From Bacillus xiamenensis (GTDB lineage: Bacteria; Bacillota; Bacilli; Bacillales; Bacillaceae), in contig NZ_AMSH01000009.1 in assembly GCF_000300535.1 (NCBI RefSeq), positions 1 to 64,000 on the forward strand: DNA of 64,000 nucleotides, given 5' to 3'. A program made the translations under genes and the position numbers. Shown in pieces: positions 12,261 through 20,721 of this stretch; position 1 is the stretch's first letter, and each line of letters opens with the position of its first letter. The notes below the pieces were generated by a model. The model ran no database searches, was not told the DNA's origin, and saw only the letters and a program-made list of their open reading frames with translations.

Positions 12261-13657
12261 CAATCAATATTTATAATACATTGACACGTAAGAAGGAAGC
12301 GTTTGTCCCGCTTGAACCAGGAAAGGTCAAAATGTATGTGTGCGGACCAACCGTCTACAACTACATTCATATCGGGAATGCCAGACCGGCCATTGTATAT
12401 GACACAGTACGTAAGTATTTAGAATACAGCGGCTATGATGTGCACTTTGTATCAAACTTTACGGATGTGGATGATAAACTCATCAAAGCAGCCAATGAAT
12501 TAGGAGAAGATGTTCCAACGATTGCTGATCGATTTATTCAAGCATACTTTGAGGACGTCAGTGCACTCGGCTGCAAAAAGGCAGACCTTCACCCGCGAGT
12601 GACGGAAAATATGGATGATATCATTGCGTTTATCGCTACGTTGATCGAAAAAGGATACGCCTATGAAGCGGATGGTGACGTATATTACAGCACACGTTCT
12701 TTTGAAGGCTACGGAAAGCTTTCTCACCAATCAATTGATGAACTGAAGACGGGTGCTCGCATTCGTGTAGGTGAAAAGAAAAAAGATGCACTGGACTTTG
12801 CTTTATGGAAGGCTGCAAAGGATCAGGAAATCTCGTGGGATAGCCCATGGGGCAAAGGACGTCCAGGCTGGCACATTGAGTGCTCGGCCATGGTCAAAAA
12901 ATATTTGGGCGATACGATTGACATTCATGCGGGCGGACAGGATTTAACGTTCCCTCACCACGAGAATGAGATTGCGCAATCCGAGGCTTTGACAGGGAAA
13001 CCTTTTGCGAAGTATTGGATGCATAACGGGTATATTAATATTGAGAATGAAAAAATGTCAAAATCGCTTGGTAACTTTGTGCTGGTGCATGACATTATTA
13101 AAGAACAGGATCCAGATGTGCTTCGCTTCTTTATGTTATCTGTTCACTATCGTCATCCCATTAATTACTCAATTGATTTATTAGAAAGTACAAAGAGTGC
13201 GTTTAACAGACTGAAAACATCCTATGCTAATCTGCATCACCGCCTTGAGAGCAGTACCAATTTAACAGAGGATAACGCCGAATGGCTGACAAAGATTGAA
13301 GAACAGCGTGCGACATTTATTTCTGAAATGAATGATGACTTCAATACGGCAAATGCCATCTCTGTTTTATTTGAACTAGCGAAGCAGGCGAATTACTACA
13401 TGGAACATGATCATACTTCTGAAGAAGTGATCAAAGCATTTATTGGCTTGTTCCAAGAAATCACATCCGTCCTTGGATTTTCATTAGAAGAAAAGCACAC
13501 GCTTGACGAAGATGTAGAAGCGTTAATCGAGAAGCGGAATGAAGCTAGAAGAAATCGTGACTTCGCATTGTCTGATCAAATTCGTGACCAGTTAAAGAGC
13601 ATGAATATTGTATTGGAGGATACTCCTCAAGGTACGCGCTGGAAAAGAGGAGAGTAG
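12257..13657 (+). CDS. cysS: Cysteinyl-tRNA synthetase
   Basis: CysS charges tRNA-Cys. The 466-residue class I enzyme has the zinc cysteine in CGPTVY, the HIGH-type motif YIHIGNARP, further zinc ligands in GWHIECSAM and FPHHENE, and the KMSKSLGN motif. Overlap with cysE and the shared T-box link cysteine supply and charging to the same signal, uncharged tRNA-Cys. Confidence 0.98.
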   Translation: MTINIYNTLTRKKEAFVPLEPGKVKMYVCGPTVYNYIHIGNARPAIVYDTVRKYLEYSGYDVHFVSNFTDVDDKLIKAANELGEDVPTIADRFIQAYFEDVSALGCKKADLHPRVTENMDDIIAFIATLIEKGYAYEADGDVYYSTRSFEGYGKLSHQSIDELKTGARIRVGEKKKDALDFALWKAAKDQEISWDSPWGKGRPGWHIECSAMVKKYLGDTIDIHAGGQDLTFPHHENEIAQSEALTGKPFAKYWMHNGYINIENEKMSKSLGNFVLVHDIIKEQDPDVLRFFMLSVHYRHPINYSIDLLESTKSAFNRLKTSYANLHHRLESSTNLTEDNAEWLTKIEEQRATFISEMNDDFNTANAISVLFELAKQANYYMEHDHTSEEVIKAFIGLFQEITSVLGFSLEEKHTLDEDVEALIEKRNEARRNRDFALSDQIRDQLKSMNIVLEDTPQGTRWKRGE

Positions 13658-13660
13658 GTC

Positions 13661-14092
13661 ATGTTGAATTTTGAAAAGCTGAAAGACGGAAAACAGTTGA
13701 ACGGACTGGCGCTTGCTTATATGGGTGATGCCATTTTTGAAGTATATGTGAGGCATCACCTCCTCCAAACGGGGGCGACCAAACCAAATGAACTTCATAA
13801 ACGAGCAAGTAAGATCGTTTCAGCTAAATCTCAGGCCGCCATTTTATTTGAGCTGCAGCAGAAGGGCTTTTTCACAGAAGCGGAAGAAGCGGTGCTGAAA
13901 AGAGGAAGAAATGCAAAATCAGGCACAGTGCCTAAAAACACAGACGTTCAAACGTATCGTTATAGTACATCGTTTGAAGCGCTCATGGGTTATTTGTTTA
14001 TTGAAAAGCAGGACGAACGCTTAGAAGAGCTGATTAGTCAGGCGATTGAAATCGGAACGTCAGGGAGGAAGACAAATGAGTCAGCAACATGA
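13661..14092 (+). CDS. mrnC: Mini-ribonuclease III
   Basis: Mini-III is a dimeric RNase III catalytic domain without the double-stranded RNA-binding domain; it matures the ends of 23S rRNA in Bacillus. The 143-residue product shows the RNase III signature [15 protein letters not shown] with catalytic acidic residues and a later [10 protein letters not shown] helix. It begins three bases after cysS, and its 3' end overlaps rlmB by 17 bases. Confidence 0.95.
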   Translation: MLNFEKLKDGKQLNGLALAYMGDAIFEVYVRHHLLQTGATKPNELHKRASKIVSAKSQAAILFELQQKGFFTEAEEAVLKRGRNAKSGTVPKNTDVQTYRYSTSFEALMGYLFIEKQDERLEELISQAIEIGTSGRKTNESAT

Positions 14093-14825
14093 TTATGTGA
14101 TTGGGAAAAATGCAGTGATTGAAACACTGAAGTCAGATCGAGAGTTGTACAAGCTCTGGATGGCAGAAAACACTGTAAAAGGACAAGCCCAGCAGGTCAT
14201 TGAACTCGCTAAAAAGCAAAATATCACCATTCAGTATGTTCCGAGGAAAAAGCTTGATCAGATGGTATCAGGACAGCACCAGGGAATCGTTGCACAAGTA
14301 GCAGCATATGAATATGCGGAATTGGACGAACTGTATCAAATTGCCGAACAGCGTAACGAACAGCCATTTTTCATTATTTTAGATGAAATTGAAGATCCGC
14401 ATAATTTAGGGTCGATTATGCGTACGGCAGATGCTGTTGGTGCACATGGGATTGTCATTCCAAAACGACGAGCGGTTGGCTTGACGACAACTGTTGCGAA
14501 GGCATCCACTGGGGCCATTGAACATATCCCTGTCGCGAAAGTAACCAATCTTTCAAGAGCTCTTGATGAGATGAAAGAAAGAGGAATCTGGGTCGCAGGA
14601 ACAGATGCTTCTGCTAAGCAGGACTACAGACAATTTGATGGCACCATGCCTCTCGCCCTTGTGATTGGCAGTGAAGGAAAAGGAATTGGCCGATTGATCA
14701 AGGAAAAATGTGATTTTCTGATTAAATTGCCAATGGCCGGGAAGGTCACTTCATTAAACGCATCCGTTGCCGCTAGTTTATTGATGTATGAAGTTTATCG
14801 AAAACGTTATCCGTTAGGAGAATAG
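14076..14825 (+). CDS. rlmB: 23S rRNA 2'-O-methyltransferase RlmB (TrmH/SpoU family)
   Basis: The protein uses S-adenosylmethionine to methylate a 23S rRNA ribose. The 249 residues have an N-terminal L30e-like RNA-binding domain and a SPOUT knot with motifs [27 protein letters not shown] and [21 protein letters not shown] 14076 follows AGGGAGGAAGAC, whose ribosome-binding site lies inside mrnC, implying coupled translation. Confidence 0.92.
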   Translation: MSQQHDYVIGKNAVIETLKSDRELYKLWMAENTVKGQAQQVIELAKKQNITIQYVPRKKLDQMVSGQHQGIVAQVAAYEYAELDELYQIAEQRNEQPFFIILDEIEDPHNLGSIMRTADAVGAHGIVIPKRRAVGLTTTVAKASTGAIEHIPVAKVTNLSRALDEMKERGIWVAGTDASAKQDYRQFDGTMPLALVIGSEGKGIGRLIKEKCDFLIKLPMAGKVTSLNASVAASLLMYEVYRKRYPLGE

Positions 14826-14827
14826 AG

Positions 14828-15340
14828 ATGGACATCCTCTTAGTCGATGGGTACAACATGATAGGTGCATGGCCTCGTTTGCAGCACTTAAAAGAAAACA
14901 GCTTTGAAGAAGCCAGAGACGTGCTGATTCAACATTTAGCAGAATATCAAGCATATACAGGGTATCGAGTCATTGTTGTATTCGATGCCCATATGGTCAA
15001 AGGAATCGAAAAAAAGCGGACAAACCACCGAGTAGAGGTCATCTTTACGAGAGAGAATGAAACGGCTGATGAGCGGATTGAAAAGCTGGCCCAAGATTTG
15101 AATAATATTCGGACGCAAATTCATGTGGCGACCTCTGATTATACAGAACAATGGGCCATTTTTGGACAGGGTGCACTTCGTAAGTCGGCTCGAGAGCTTT
15201 TAAGAGAGATAGAAGTGATTGAACGAAAAATTGAAACGCGTGTCAAAAAGATTATGTCGGATAAACCTTCATCCAAAATTGAATTGTCAGAAGATGTATT
15301 GAAAACGTTTGAAAAATGGCGGCGGGGGAATTTGGAATAG
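14828..15340 (+). CDS. rae1: Ribosome-associated A-site endoribonuclease Rae1 (YacP)
   Basis: Rae1 in B. subtilis enters the ribosomal A site and cleaves certain mRNAs during translation. The 170-residue NYN/PIN-type domain begins with the acidic motif LLVDGYNMIGAWP, followed by VVFDAHMV and further acidic residues in TADERIEKLA. It is two bases after rlmB and is the last gene of the cysE operon; the sigH promoter starts one base after its stop codon. Confidence 0.9.
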   Translation: MDILLVDGYNMIGAWPRLQHLKENSFEEARDVLIQHLAEYQAYTGYRVIVVFDAHMVKGIEKKRTNHRVEVIFTRENETADERIEKLAQDLNNIRTQIHVATSDYTEQWAIFGQGALRKSARELLREIEVIERKIETRVKKIMSDKPSSKIELSEDVLKTFEKWRRGNLE

Positions 15341-15341
15341 C

Positions 15342-15371
15342 TTGACGATATTTCAACCATTATTGTATAAT
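15342..15371 (+). promoter_or_regulatory. Promoter of sigH
   Basis: TTGACG at 15342-15347 and TATAAT at 15366-15371 are separated by 18 bases, a good sigma-A promoter immediately after rae1. In B. subtilis the sigH promoter is repressed by AbrB; no operator can be recognised by eye here. Confidence 0.8.
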
Positions 15372-15403
15372 ATTGCTATCTAGGTGCGGTCGGGGGGATC
15401 GAA

Positions 15404-16060
15404 GTGAATCTAAACAACAGCAAGGGTAAGTCCATCAGAGAGCAATTTTGCCAGTTGGAAGATGAACAAGTCATTGAAAGGGTTCATGTCGGAGATAGTG
15501 ATGCGCTAGATTATTTAATAACGAAATACCGCAACTTTGTACGTGCGAAAGCAAGATCTTATTTCTTGATTGGAGCGGATCGAGAGGACATTGTCCAAGA
15601 GGGCATGATCGGACTTTATAAGTCTATCCGCGATTTCAGGGAGGACAAGCTTACTTCATTTAAGGCTTTTGCAGAATTATGTATTACCCGCCAAATTATC
15701 ACCGCAATTAAAACAGCTACTCGCCAAAAACATATCCCGTTAAATTCCTATGTATCATTAGACAAGCCGATATACGATGAAGAATCGGACAGAACATTAT
15801 TGGACGTCATTTCCGGCGCTAAAGCGCTTAACCCAGAAGATTTAATCATTAGCAAAGAAGAATTTGATGATATTGAAATGAAAATGGGTGAATTACTAAG
15901 CGAGCTGGAAAGAAAGGTACTTGTGCTTTATCTTGATGGCAGATCTTATCAGGAGATTTCTGAAGATTTAAACCGTCATGTGAAATCAATTGATAACGCA
16001 CTTCAAAGAGTAAAGAGAAAATTAGAGAAATATTTAGAACTGCGCGAGATCAGTCTCTAA
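15404..16060 (+). CDS. sigH: RNA polymerase sigma factor SigH (sigma-30)
   Basis: SigH directs transition-state and early sporulation transcription. The 218-residue sigma-70 family protein has region 2 (DREDIVQEGMIGLYKSI, which contacts polymerase and the -10 element) and region 4 with a helix-turn-helix (LSELERKVLVLYLDGRSYQEISEDLNRHVKSIDNALQR). It starts with GTG after CGGGGGGATCGAA. Confidence 0.97.
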   Translation: MNLNNSKGKSIREQFCQLEDEQVIERVHVGDSDALDYLITKYRNFVRAKARSYFLIGADREDIVQEGMIGLYKSIRDFREDKLTSFKAFAELCITRQIITAIKTATRQKHIPLNSYVSLDKPIYDEESDRTLLDVISGAKALNPEDLIISKEEFDDIEMKMGELLSELERKVLVLYLDGRSYQEISEDLNRHVKSIDNALQRVKRKLEKYLELREISL

Positions 16061-16136
16061 TCAAACCTATATTGACAGCTTTTTCGACACTGTGATAAGG
16101 TACTAAGGAAATGATGTCGAGAAAATAGGTGTAAAT

Positions 16137-16286
16137 ATGAGGAAAAAGATTACTCTAGCCTGTAAAGACTGCGGAAGCCGCAATTATACGACAATGAAAA
16201 GTGTTGCTTCAGCAGCTGAAAGATTAGAAGTGAAGAAATATTGCAAGACTTGTAATTCACATAAAACACATTTAGAAACGAAGTAA
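16137..16286 (+). CDS. rpmG: 50S ribosomal protein L33 (zinc-binding type)
   Basis: This 49-residue protein carries CxxC pairs (CKDC and CKTC), so it is the zinc-containing L33 version, equivalent to rpmGB of B. subtilis. The order sigH-rpmG-secE-nusG is conserved. Its ribosome-binding site (AATAGGTGTAAAT) is weaker than those of nearby genes. Confidence 0.93.
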   Translation: MRKKITLACKDCGSRNYTTMKSVASAAERLEVKKYCKTCNSHKTHLETK

Positions 16287-16319
16287 GATTTGCGTTCTTT
16301 AATCTGTGGAGGTCTTTTA

Positions 16320-16496
16320 ATGCGTATTATCAGTTTCTTAAAAAGTGTCGGGAAAGAAATGAAAAAGGTCAGCTGGCCAAAGAAAAATGAAATGGTCCGC
16401 TACACGATCACTGTTATCCTAACAGTTGTATTTTTTGCCATCTTTTTCTCTTTTCTTGACATAGGAATCTCACAATTAATCGAATTAATTCATTAA
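16320..16496 (+). CDS. secE: Preprotein translocase subunit SecE
   Basis: SecE stabilises SecY in the protein-export channel. The 58-residue single-span form has the amphipathic KEMKKVSWPKKNEM segment followed by one hydrophobic helix (about 27-50). ATG 16320 after GGAGGTCTTTTA gives the usual Bacillus length; an upstream frame extension adds non-conserved residues. Confidence 0.95.
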   Translation: MRIISFLKSVGKEMKKVSWPKKNEMVRYTITVILTVVFFAIFFSFLDIGISQLIELIH

Positions 16497-16499
16497 TAC

Positions 16500-16530
16500 T
16501 TGAATAATGGTCTGCTGAACGTGCTATAAT
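16500..16530 (+). promoter_or_regulatory. Possible promoter between secE and nusG
   Basis: TTGAAT (16500-16505) and TATAAT (16525-16530) have a 19-base spacer. The -10 is perfect and the -35 is imperfect. Confidence 0.45.
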
Positions 16531-16550
16531 AGATCATAATATGACTTGCC

Positions 16551-16575
16551 AAAAAACCCGTTTTACGGGTTTTTT
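16551..16575 (+). terminator. Intrinsic terminator between secE and nusG
   Basis: AAAAAACCCG (16551-16560), a TTTTA loop and CGGGTTTTTT (16566-16575) form a near-perfect symmetric terminator that could work in both directions. It lies about 20 bases after the possible promoter and before nusG, so it could end the secE transcript or attenuate the nusG transcript. Confidence 0.75.
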
Positions 16576-16634
16576 CAATTGCTTGAAAATATTTACCGGT
16601 ACTCGAGATTCGTCAAATAGACATTACGAAATGT

Positions 16635-16670
16635 GGGGAGGGAAGGACTGAATAGTCCTGAACGAAAATG
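16635..16670 (+). promoter_or_regulatory. nusG ribosome-binding site separated from its start by a hairpin
   Basis: GGGGAGGG (16635-16642) is the only good Shine-Dalgarno sequence, but it ends 25 bases before ATG 16668. A six-base perfect stem (AGGACT 16644-16649 with AGTCCT 16654-16659, loop GAAT) lies between them. If folded, the remaining gap is about 10 bases, close to optimal. Confidence 0.6.
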
Positions 16671-17201
16671 GAAAAGAATTGGTATGTTGTGCATACGTAC
16701 TCTGGCTATGAAAACAAAGTGAAAGCGAACCTGGAAAAGCGTGTTGAATCAATGGGCATGCAGGATAAAATCTTCCGCGTCGTCGTACCAGAAGAAGAAG
16801 AAACGGATATTAAAAATGGTAAGAAAAAAGTGGTTAAAAAGAAAGTATTCCCTGGATATGTGCTAGTAGAAATCGTCATGACTGACGACTCTTGGTATGT
16901 CGTTCGTAATACACCAGGTGTGACAGGATTCGTTGGATCAGCTGGATCAGGCTCAAAGCCGACTGCGCTGCTGCCAGGCGAAGCTGAAACCATTCTGAAG
17001 AGAATGGGTCTAGAAGAACGCAAAACAGAAATCGACTTCGAACTGAAAGAAACAGTTAAGGTGATCGATGGACCATTTGCTAACTTCACAGGCTCTATCG
17101 AAGAGATTGATTACGATAAAAGCAAAGTCAAAGTATTCGTTAATATGTTTGGTAGAGAAACACCTGTTGAACTTGAGTTCACACAGATCGATAAATTGTA
17201 A
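16668..17201 (+). CDS. nusG: Transcription termination/antitermination factor NusG
   Basis: NusG binds RNA polymerase through its NGN domain and affects pausing and termination; the C-terminal KOW domain contacts Rho or ribosomal protein S10. The 177-residue protein begins MEKNWYVVHTYSGYE as in relatives, has the PGYVLVE and RNTPGVTGFVG segments of NGN, and the KOW motif VKVIDGPFANFTGSIEEID. The start position is fixed by this conservation, not by Shine-Dalgarno spacing. Confidence 0.97.
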   Translation: MEKNWYVVHTYSGYENKVKANLEKRVESMGMQDKIFRVVVPEEEETDIKNGKKKVVKKKVFPGYVLVEIVMTDDSWYVVRNTPGVTGFVGSAGSGSKPTALLPGEAETILKRMGLEERKTEIDFELKETVKVIDGPFANFTGSIEEIDYDKSKVKVFVNMFGRETPVELEFTQIDKL

Positions 17202-17212
17202 TTCAAAAGAGC

Positions 17213-17241
17213 TTGAAATGAGTGTATAGAAGTGGTAATAT
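17213..17241 (+). promoter_or_regulatory. Promoter of rplK-rplA
   Basis: TTGAAA (17213-17218) and TAATAT (17236-17241) are separated by 17 bases. The transcript would have a leader of about 125 bases with a hairpin TCTTGAG-TTCA-CTCAAGA around 17253-17270. Confidence 0.65.
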
Positions 17242-17372
17242 AGCAAAGGTACGTCTTGAGTTCACTCAAGATCGCTAGCTAGTTATTTCGTCATTCATAT
17301 AAAGAATGAAGTTGTTGAGTGGGAGGGGGATTCCCCTATTACCACATCACGGACTTTAAGGAGGTGTGTCTC

Positions 17373-17798
17373 GTGGCTAAAAAAGTAGTAAAAGTTGTTA
17401 AATTGCAAATTCCTGCTGGAAAAGCTAACCCAGCTCCACCAGTTGGACCTGCACTAGGTCAAGCCGGTGTTAATATCATGGGATTCTGTAAGGAGTTTAA
17501 CGCTCGTACAGCTGACCAAGCTGGTCTTATCATTCCTGTTGAAATTTCGGTTTTTGAAGACCGTTCATTTACATTTATTACTAAAACTCCACCTGCTGCA
17601 GTATTACTTAAAAAAGCAGCTGGTATTGAGTCTGGTTCTGGTGAACCTAACCGTAATAAAGTGGCAACTGTTAAGCGTGATAAAGTACGCGAAATCGCGG
17701 AAACAAAAATGCCTGACTTAAACGCTGCTAGCGTTGAATCAGCTATGCGCATGGTTGAAGGTACTGCACGCAGTATGGGTATTGTCATCGAAGATTAA
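17373..17798 (+). CDS. rplK: 50S ribosomal protein L11
   Basis: L11 forms the GTPase-associated region with 23S rRNA and is needed for RelA activation. The 141-residue protein shows the proline-rich N-terminal [23 protein letters not shown] and C-terminal RNA-binding [21 protein letters not shown] 17373 with AAGGAGGTGTGTCTC gives the exact family length; the frame is open further upstream without conservation. Confidence 0.98.
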   Translation: MAKKVVKVVKLQIPAGKANPAPPVGPALGQAGVNIMGFCKEFNARTADQAGLIIPVEISVFEDRSFTFITKTPPAAVLLKKAAGIESGSGEPNRNKVATVKRDKVREIAETKMPDLNAASVESAMRMVEGTARSMGIVIED

Positions 17799-17812
17799 TT
17801 TTTTGTCTTGTT

Positions 17813-17847
17813 GGGTTGCGAGTTTGGTTTTGACAAGTTCGCAACCC
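17813..17847 (+). promoter_or_regulatory. Stem-loop between rplK and rplA
   Basis: A perfect 9-bp GC-containing stem (17813-17821 with 17839-17847) lies in the leader of rplA. There is no clean T-run after it, so it may be an L1-binding regulatory element or a weak terminator; the sequence alone does not decide. Confidence 0.55.
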
Positions 17848-17897
17848 TTATTCGTGGGAGGTTATTCCGCTAAAACCACATAAGGAGGATTTTTATA

Positions 17898-18596
17898 ATG
17901 GCTAAAAAAGGTAAAAAGTATGTAGAAGCTGCTAAGCTAATCGATCGTACAAAAGCGTATGATGTAGCTGAAGCCGTTTCTCTTACAAAAAAAGCAAATA
18001 CAGCGAAATTTGATGCGACTGTAGAAGTTGCTTTTCGTTTGGGCGTAGACCCTCGTAAAAACGATCAACAAATCCGCGGTGCAGTTGTACTTCCTAACGG
18101 AACTGGTAAAACTCAACGTGTTCTTGTGTTCGCTAAAGGCGAAAAAGCAAAAGAAGCAGAAGCTGCTGGAGCAGACTACGTTGGAGATTCTGATTACATC
18201 ACTAAAATCCAACAAGGTTGGTTCGATTTCGATGTCATCGTTGCGACACCTGACATGATGGGTGAAGTTGGTAAGATCGGTCGTGTACTTGGACCAAAAG
18301 GTCTTATGCCAAACCCTAAAACAGGAACTGTAACATTCGAAGTAGAAAAAGCAATCAATGAAATCAAAGCTGGTAAAGTTGAATACCGCGTTGATAAAGC
18401 TGGTAACATCCACGCGCCAATCGGAAAGGTTTCTTTCGAGGACGAAAAGCTTGTTGAGAACTTTGCAACAATCTATGACACAATCCTTAAAGCAAAACCT
18501 GCAGCGGCTAAAGGTGTATACGTGAAAAACGTTTCTGTTACATCTACTATGGGCCCTGGCGTGAAAGTGGACCCATCTTCTTTCTCTGCTAAATAA
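17898..18596 (+). CDS. rplA: 50S ribosomal protein L1
   Basis: L1 builds the mobile stalk near the ribosomal E site and in many bacteria also represses its own mRNA. The 232-residue protein shows the typical [13 protein letters not shown] start, the [14 protein letters not shown] signature, and the C-terminal [11 protein letters not shown] 17898 follows AAGGAGGATTTTTATA. Confidence 0.98.
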   Translation: MAKKGKKYVEAAKLIDRTKAYDVAEAVSLTKKANTAKFDATVEVAFRLGVDPRKNDQQIRGAVVLPNGTGKTQRVLVFAKGEKAKEAEAAGADYVGDSDYITKIQQGWFDFDVIVATPDMMGEVGKIGRVLGPKGLMPNPKTGTVTFEVEKAINEIKAGKVEYRVDKAGNIHAPIGKVSFEDEKLVENFATIYDTILKAKPAAAKGVYVKNVSVTSTMGPGVKVDPSSFSAK

Positions 18597-18599
18597 TTC

Positions 18600-18780
18600 T
18601 TGACTTATCACAACCATTTTGATAATATCAAAATGTTGTAAAATAAAATAATGTCCATTTATACCGTAGACAGCAGGGGCCTTATGGCTTAAATAACCCG
18701 CCGAGGTGTATATGTCACAGTCTTACGTTAACGTATGCTTGTATATACAGCCTCCATGTCTTAATGGAGGCTTTTTATAT
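18600..18780 (+). promoter_or_regulatory. rplJ promoter and L10 leader with attenuator hairpin
   Basis: A promoter (TTGACT 18600-18605, 17 bases, TAATAT 18623-18628) precedes a structured leader. At 18749-18772 a 9-bp perfect stem with a T-run forms a terminator-like hairpin before rplJ. This matches the known L10 (rplJL) autoregulatory leader of Bacillus, in which L10-L12 binding controls expression. Confidence 0.75.
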
Positions 18781-18855
18781 GGAGAACCGTTCGTTAGGAA
18801 CGTGATGGCCTGATCGGTATAAGTGTTACACAAAGAATGTACAGGAGGTGTAACC

Positions 18856-19356
18856 ATGAGCAATGCAATCGATACTAAAAAAGTTGTCGTTGATGAAATT
18901 ACTTCTAAATTTAAAGACAGTGTGTCTACTGTAATCGTAGATTACCGCGGTCTTTCAGTTTCTGAAGTGACTGAACTTCGTAAACAGCTTCGTGAAGCTG
19001 GCGTAGAATTCAAAGTTTACAAAAACACTATGACTCGCCGTGCAGTTGAACAAGTTGAACTAACGGGTTTAAACGATTTCTTAACAGGTCCAAACGCTAT
19101 CGCATTCAGTAACGAAGATGTTATCGCACCTGCGAAAATCATCAACGATTTTGCGAAAAGCCACGAAGCTTTAGAAATCAAAGCTGGTGTTATCGAAGGA
19201 AACGTAGCGACTGTAGAAGAAGTGAAGGCTCTTGCGGAACTTCCGTCTCGCGAAGGCTTACTTTCTATGTTGCTTAGCGTTCTTCAAGCTCCAGTTCGTA
19301 ACCTTGCTCTTGCTACTAAAGCAGTTGCAGAACAAAAAGAAGAACAAGGCGCTTAA
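18856..19356 (+). CDS. rplJ: 50S ribosomal protein L10
   Basis: L10 anchors L7/L12 dimers to the ribosomal stalk. The 166-residue product has the conserved [22 protein letters not shown] segment and [10 protein letters not shown], with the C-terminal helix that binds L12 dimers. ATG 18856 follows AGGAGGTGTAACC; an in-frame TTG at 18823 lies in the leader. It is followed by rplL. Confidence 0.97.
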   Translation: MSNAIDTKKVVVDEITSKFKDSVSTVIVDYRGLSVSEVTELRKQLREAGVEFKVYKNTMTRRAVEQVELTGLNDFLTGPNAIAFSNEDVIAPAKIINDFAKSHEALEIKAGVIEGNVATVEEVKALAELPSREGLLSMLLSVLQAPVRNLALATKAVAEQKEEQGA

Positions 19357-19398
19357 TGCGTACTTGACGTAAAAAAACTTAAAATGGAGGAATTACAA

Positions 19399-19764
19399 AT
19401 GGCTTTAAATATCGAAGAAATCATTGCTTCAGTTAAAGAAGCAACTGTACTTGAGTTAAACGACTTAGTAAAAGCAATCGAAGAAGAATTTGGCGTAACT
19501 GCTGCTGCTCCTGTAGCTGTAGCTGCTGGTGGCGGTGCTGCTGCTGAAGAAAAAACTGATTTTGATCTAGTACTTGCTGGTGCTGGAGACCAAAAAATCA
19601 AAGTTATCAAAGTGGTTCGTGAAATCACTGGTCTTGGCTTGAAAGAAGCTAAAGAACTTGTTGACAACACTCCAAAACCACTTAAAGAAGGTATTGCTAA
19701 AGAAGAAGCTGAAGAACTTAAAGCTAAGCTTGAAGAAGTTGGCGCTTCTGTAGAAGTTAAGTAA
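19399..19764 (+). CDS. rplL: 50S ribosomal protein L7/L12
   Basis: L7/L12 is the multi-copy stalk protein that recruits translational GTPases. The 121 residues comprise an N-terminal dimerisation domain, an Ala/Gly hinge ([15 protein letters not shown]) and the C-terminal factor-binding domain with [20 protein letters not shown]. Expressed with rplJ and closed by an intrinsic terminator. Confidence 0.98.
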   Translation: MALNIEEIIASVKEATVLELNDLVKAIEEEFGVTAAAPVAVAAGGGAAAEEKTDFDLVLAGAGDQKIKVIKVVREITGLGLKEAKELVDNTPKPLKEGIAKEEAEELKAKLEEVGASVEVK

Positions 19765-19784
19765 TCTTCGCCTAATCTTTTGGG

Positions 19785-19812
19785 AAAGCTCGCTTTTACT
19801 GGCGGGCTTTTT
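19785..19812 (+). terminator. Intrinsic terminator after rplL
   Basis: A 9-bp stem with one G-U pair (19785-19793 with 19802-19810) is followed by T residues. Confidence 0.85.
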
Positions 19813-19860
19813 CTTTTCTAATCTCCTGAAACGATTGAATCCAGAGGAGGTCCATTCACC

Positions 19861-20466
19861 ATGAGTGACCACTATTATACGGAAAAGCCATCAGTGAAAA
19901 GCGATAAACAGACATGGGACTTCACCTTGAGAAACCGTACCTTTACTTTTACAAGTGACAGTGGAGTGTTTTCTAAGAAAGAAGTCGACTATGGTTCAAG
20001 GCTTTTAATTGAAGCTTTTGAAGAACCTGACTTGGATGGCGATGTCTTAGATGTCGGTTGCGGTTATGGACCGATCGGGCTATCGTTAGCAAACGAAATG
20101 ACAGGCCGCACCATTCATATGATTGATGTGAACGAAAGAGCAGTCGAACTTTCAAAGGAAAACGCTAAACATAATCGCATTGATAATGTCCGCATCTATC
20201 AAAGTGATTTGTTCTCGAATGTTCATTCATCAGCTGCTTTTGCCTCTATACTGACCAATCCCCCAATACGGGCAGGGAAGAAAGTTGTACATGCGATCTT
20301 TGAAAAAAGTGCTGATCATTTATTGCCGGAAGGTGAGTTGTGGGTGGTTATTCAAAAAAAGCAAGGTGGACCATCTGCGATTGAGAAATTAGAACAGCTT
20401 TTTGGAGAAGTCGAAATTGTATTGAAAAAAAAGGGCTACTATATTATCAAAGCTAAAAAAGTTTGA
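19861..20466 (+). CDS. ybxB: Class I SAM-dependent methyltransferase YbxB (RsmC/RlmG-like)
   Basis: The 201-residue protein has SAM-binding motif I DVLDVGCGYGPIGL and the NPPI catalytic motif (LTNPPIRAGK) typical of N-methyltransferases acting on rRNA guanines, such as RsmC. The exact target in Bacillus is not established to my knowledge. It starts after GAGGAGGTCCATTCACC and sits between rplL and rpoB, as in B. subtilis. Confidence 0.88.
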   Translation: MSDHYYTEKPSVKSDKQTWDFTLRNRTFTFTSDSGVFSKKEVDYGSRLLIEAFEEPDLDGDVLDVGCGYGPIGLSLANEMTGRTIHMIDVNERAVELSKENAKHNRIDNVRIYQSDLFSNVHSSAAFASILTNPPIRAGKKVVHAIFEKSADHLLPEGELWVVIQKKQGGPSAIEKLEQLFGEVEIVLKKKGYYIIKAKKV

Positions 20467-20641
20467 CGCAGTTTCCTAGCTGTGTTAATATTATAAAATG
20501 CCAATGTGTATATTTTGCTTGATAGGCTTAAAAAATAACTATTTTGTATAAATTATGCATACTTGGGAAAACTAATAAAATCGGTATTTGTTTTTGGATG
20601 TGGTTTTCTTATTTTAGAAACCCTTTTTTCTTTTGTCTTGT

Positions 20642-20696
20642 AAAAGTATTTCTTTACTGACATTTGAAAGACAGAAATACTTTTTACACATATAAT
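20642..20696 (+). promoter_or_regulatory. Hairpin and TATAAT element upstream of rpoB
   Basis: A perfect 12-bp stem (20642-20653 with 20673-20684) is followed directly by T residues and then TATAAT at 20691-20696. The hairpin looks like a terminator, and the TATAAT lacks a properly spaced -35 (TTGAAA at 20664 would give 21 bases). The 255-base gap between ybxB and rpoB shows nothing else clear. Confidence 0.45.
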
Positions 20697-20721
20697 ACGC
20701 ATGATTTGAGGGGTGAATCAG

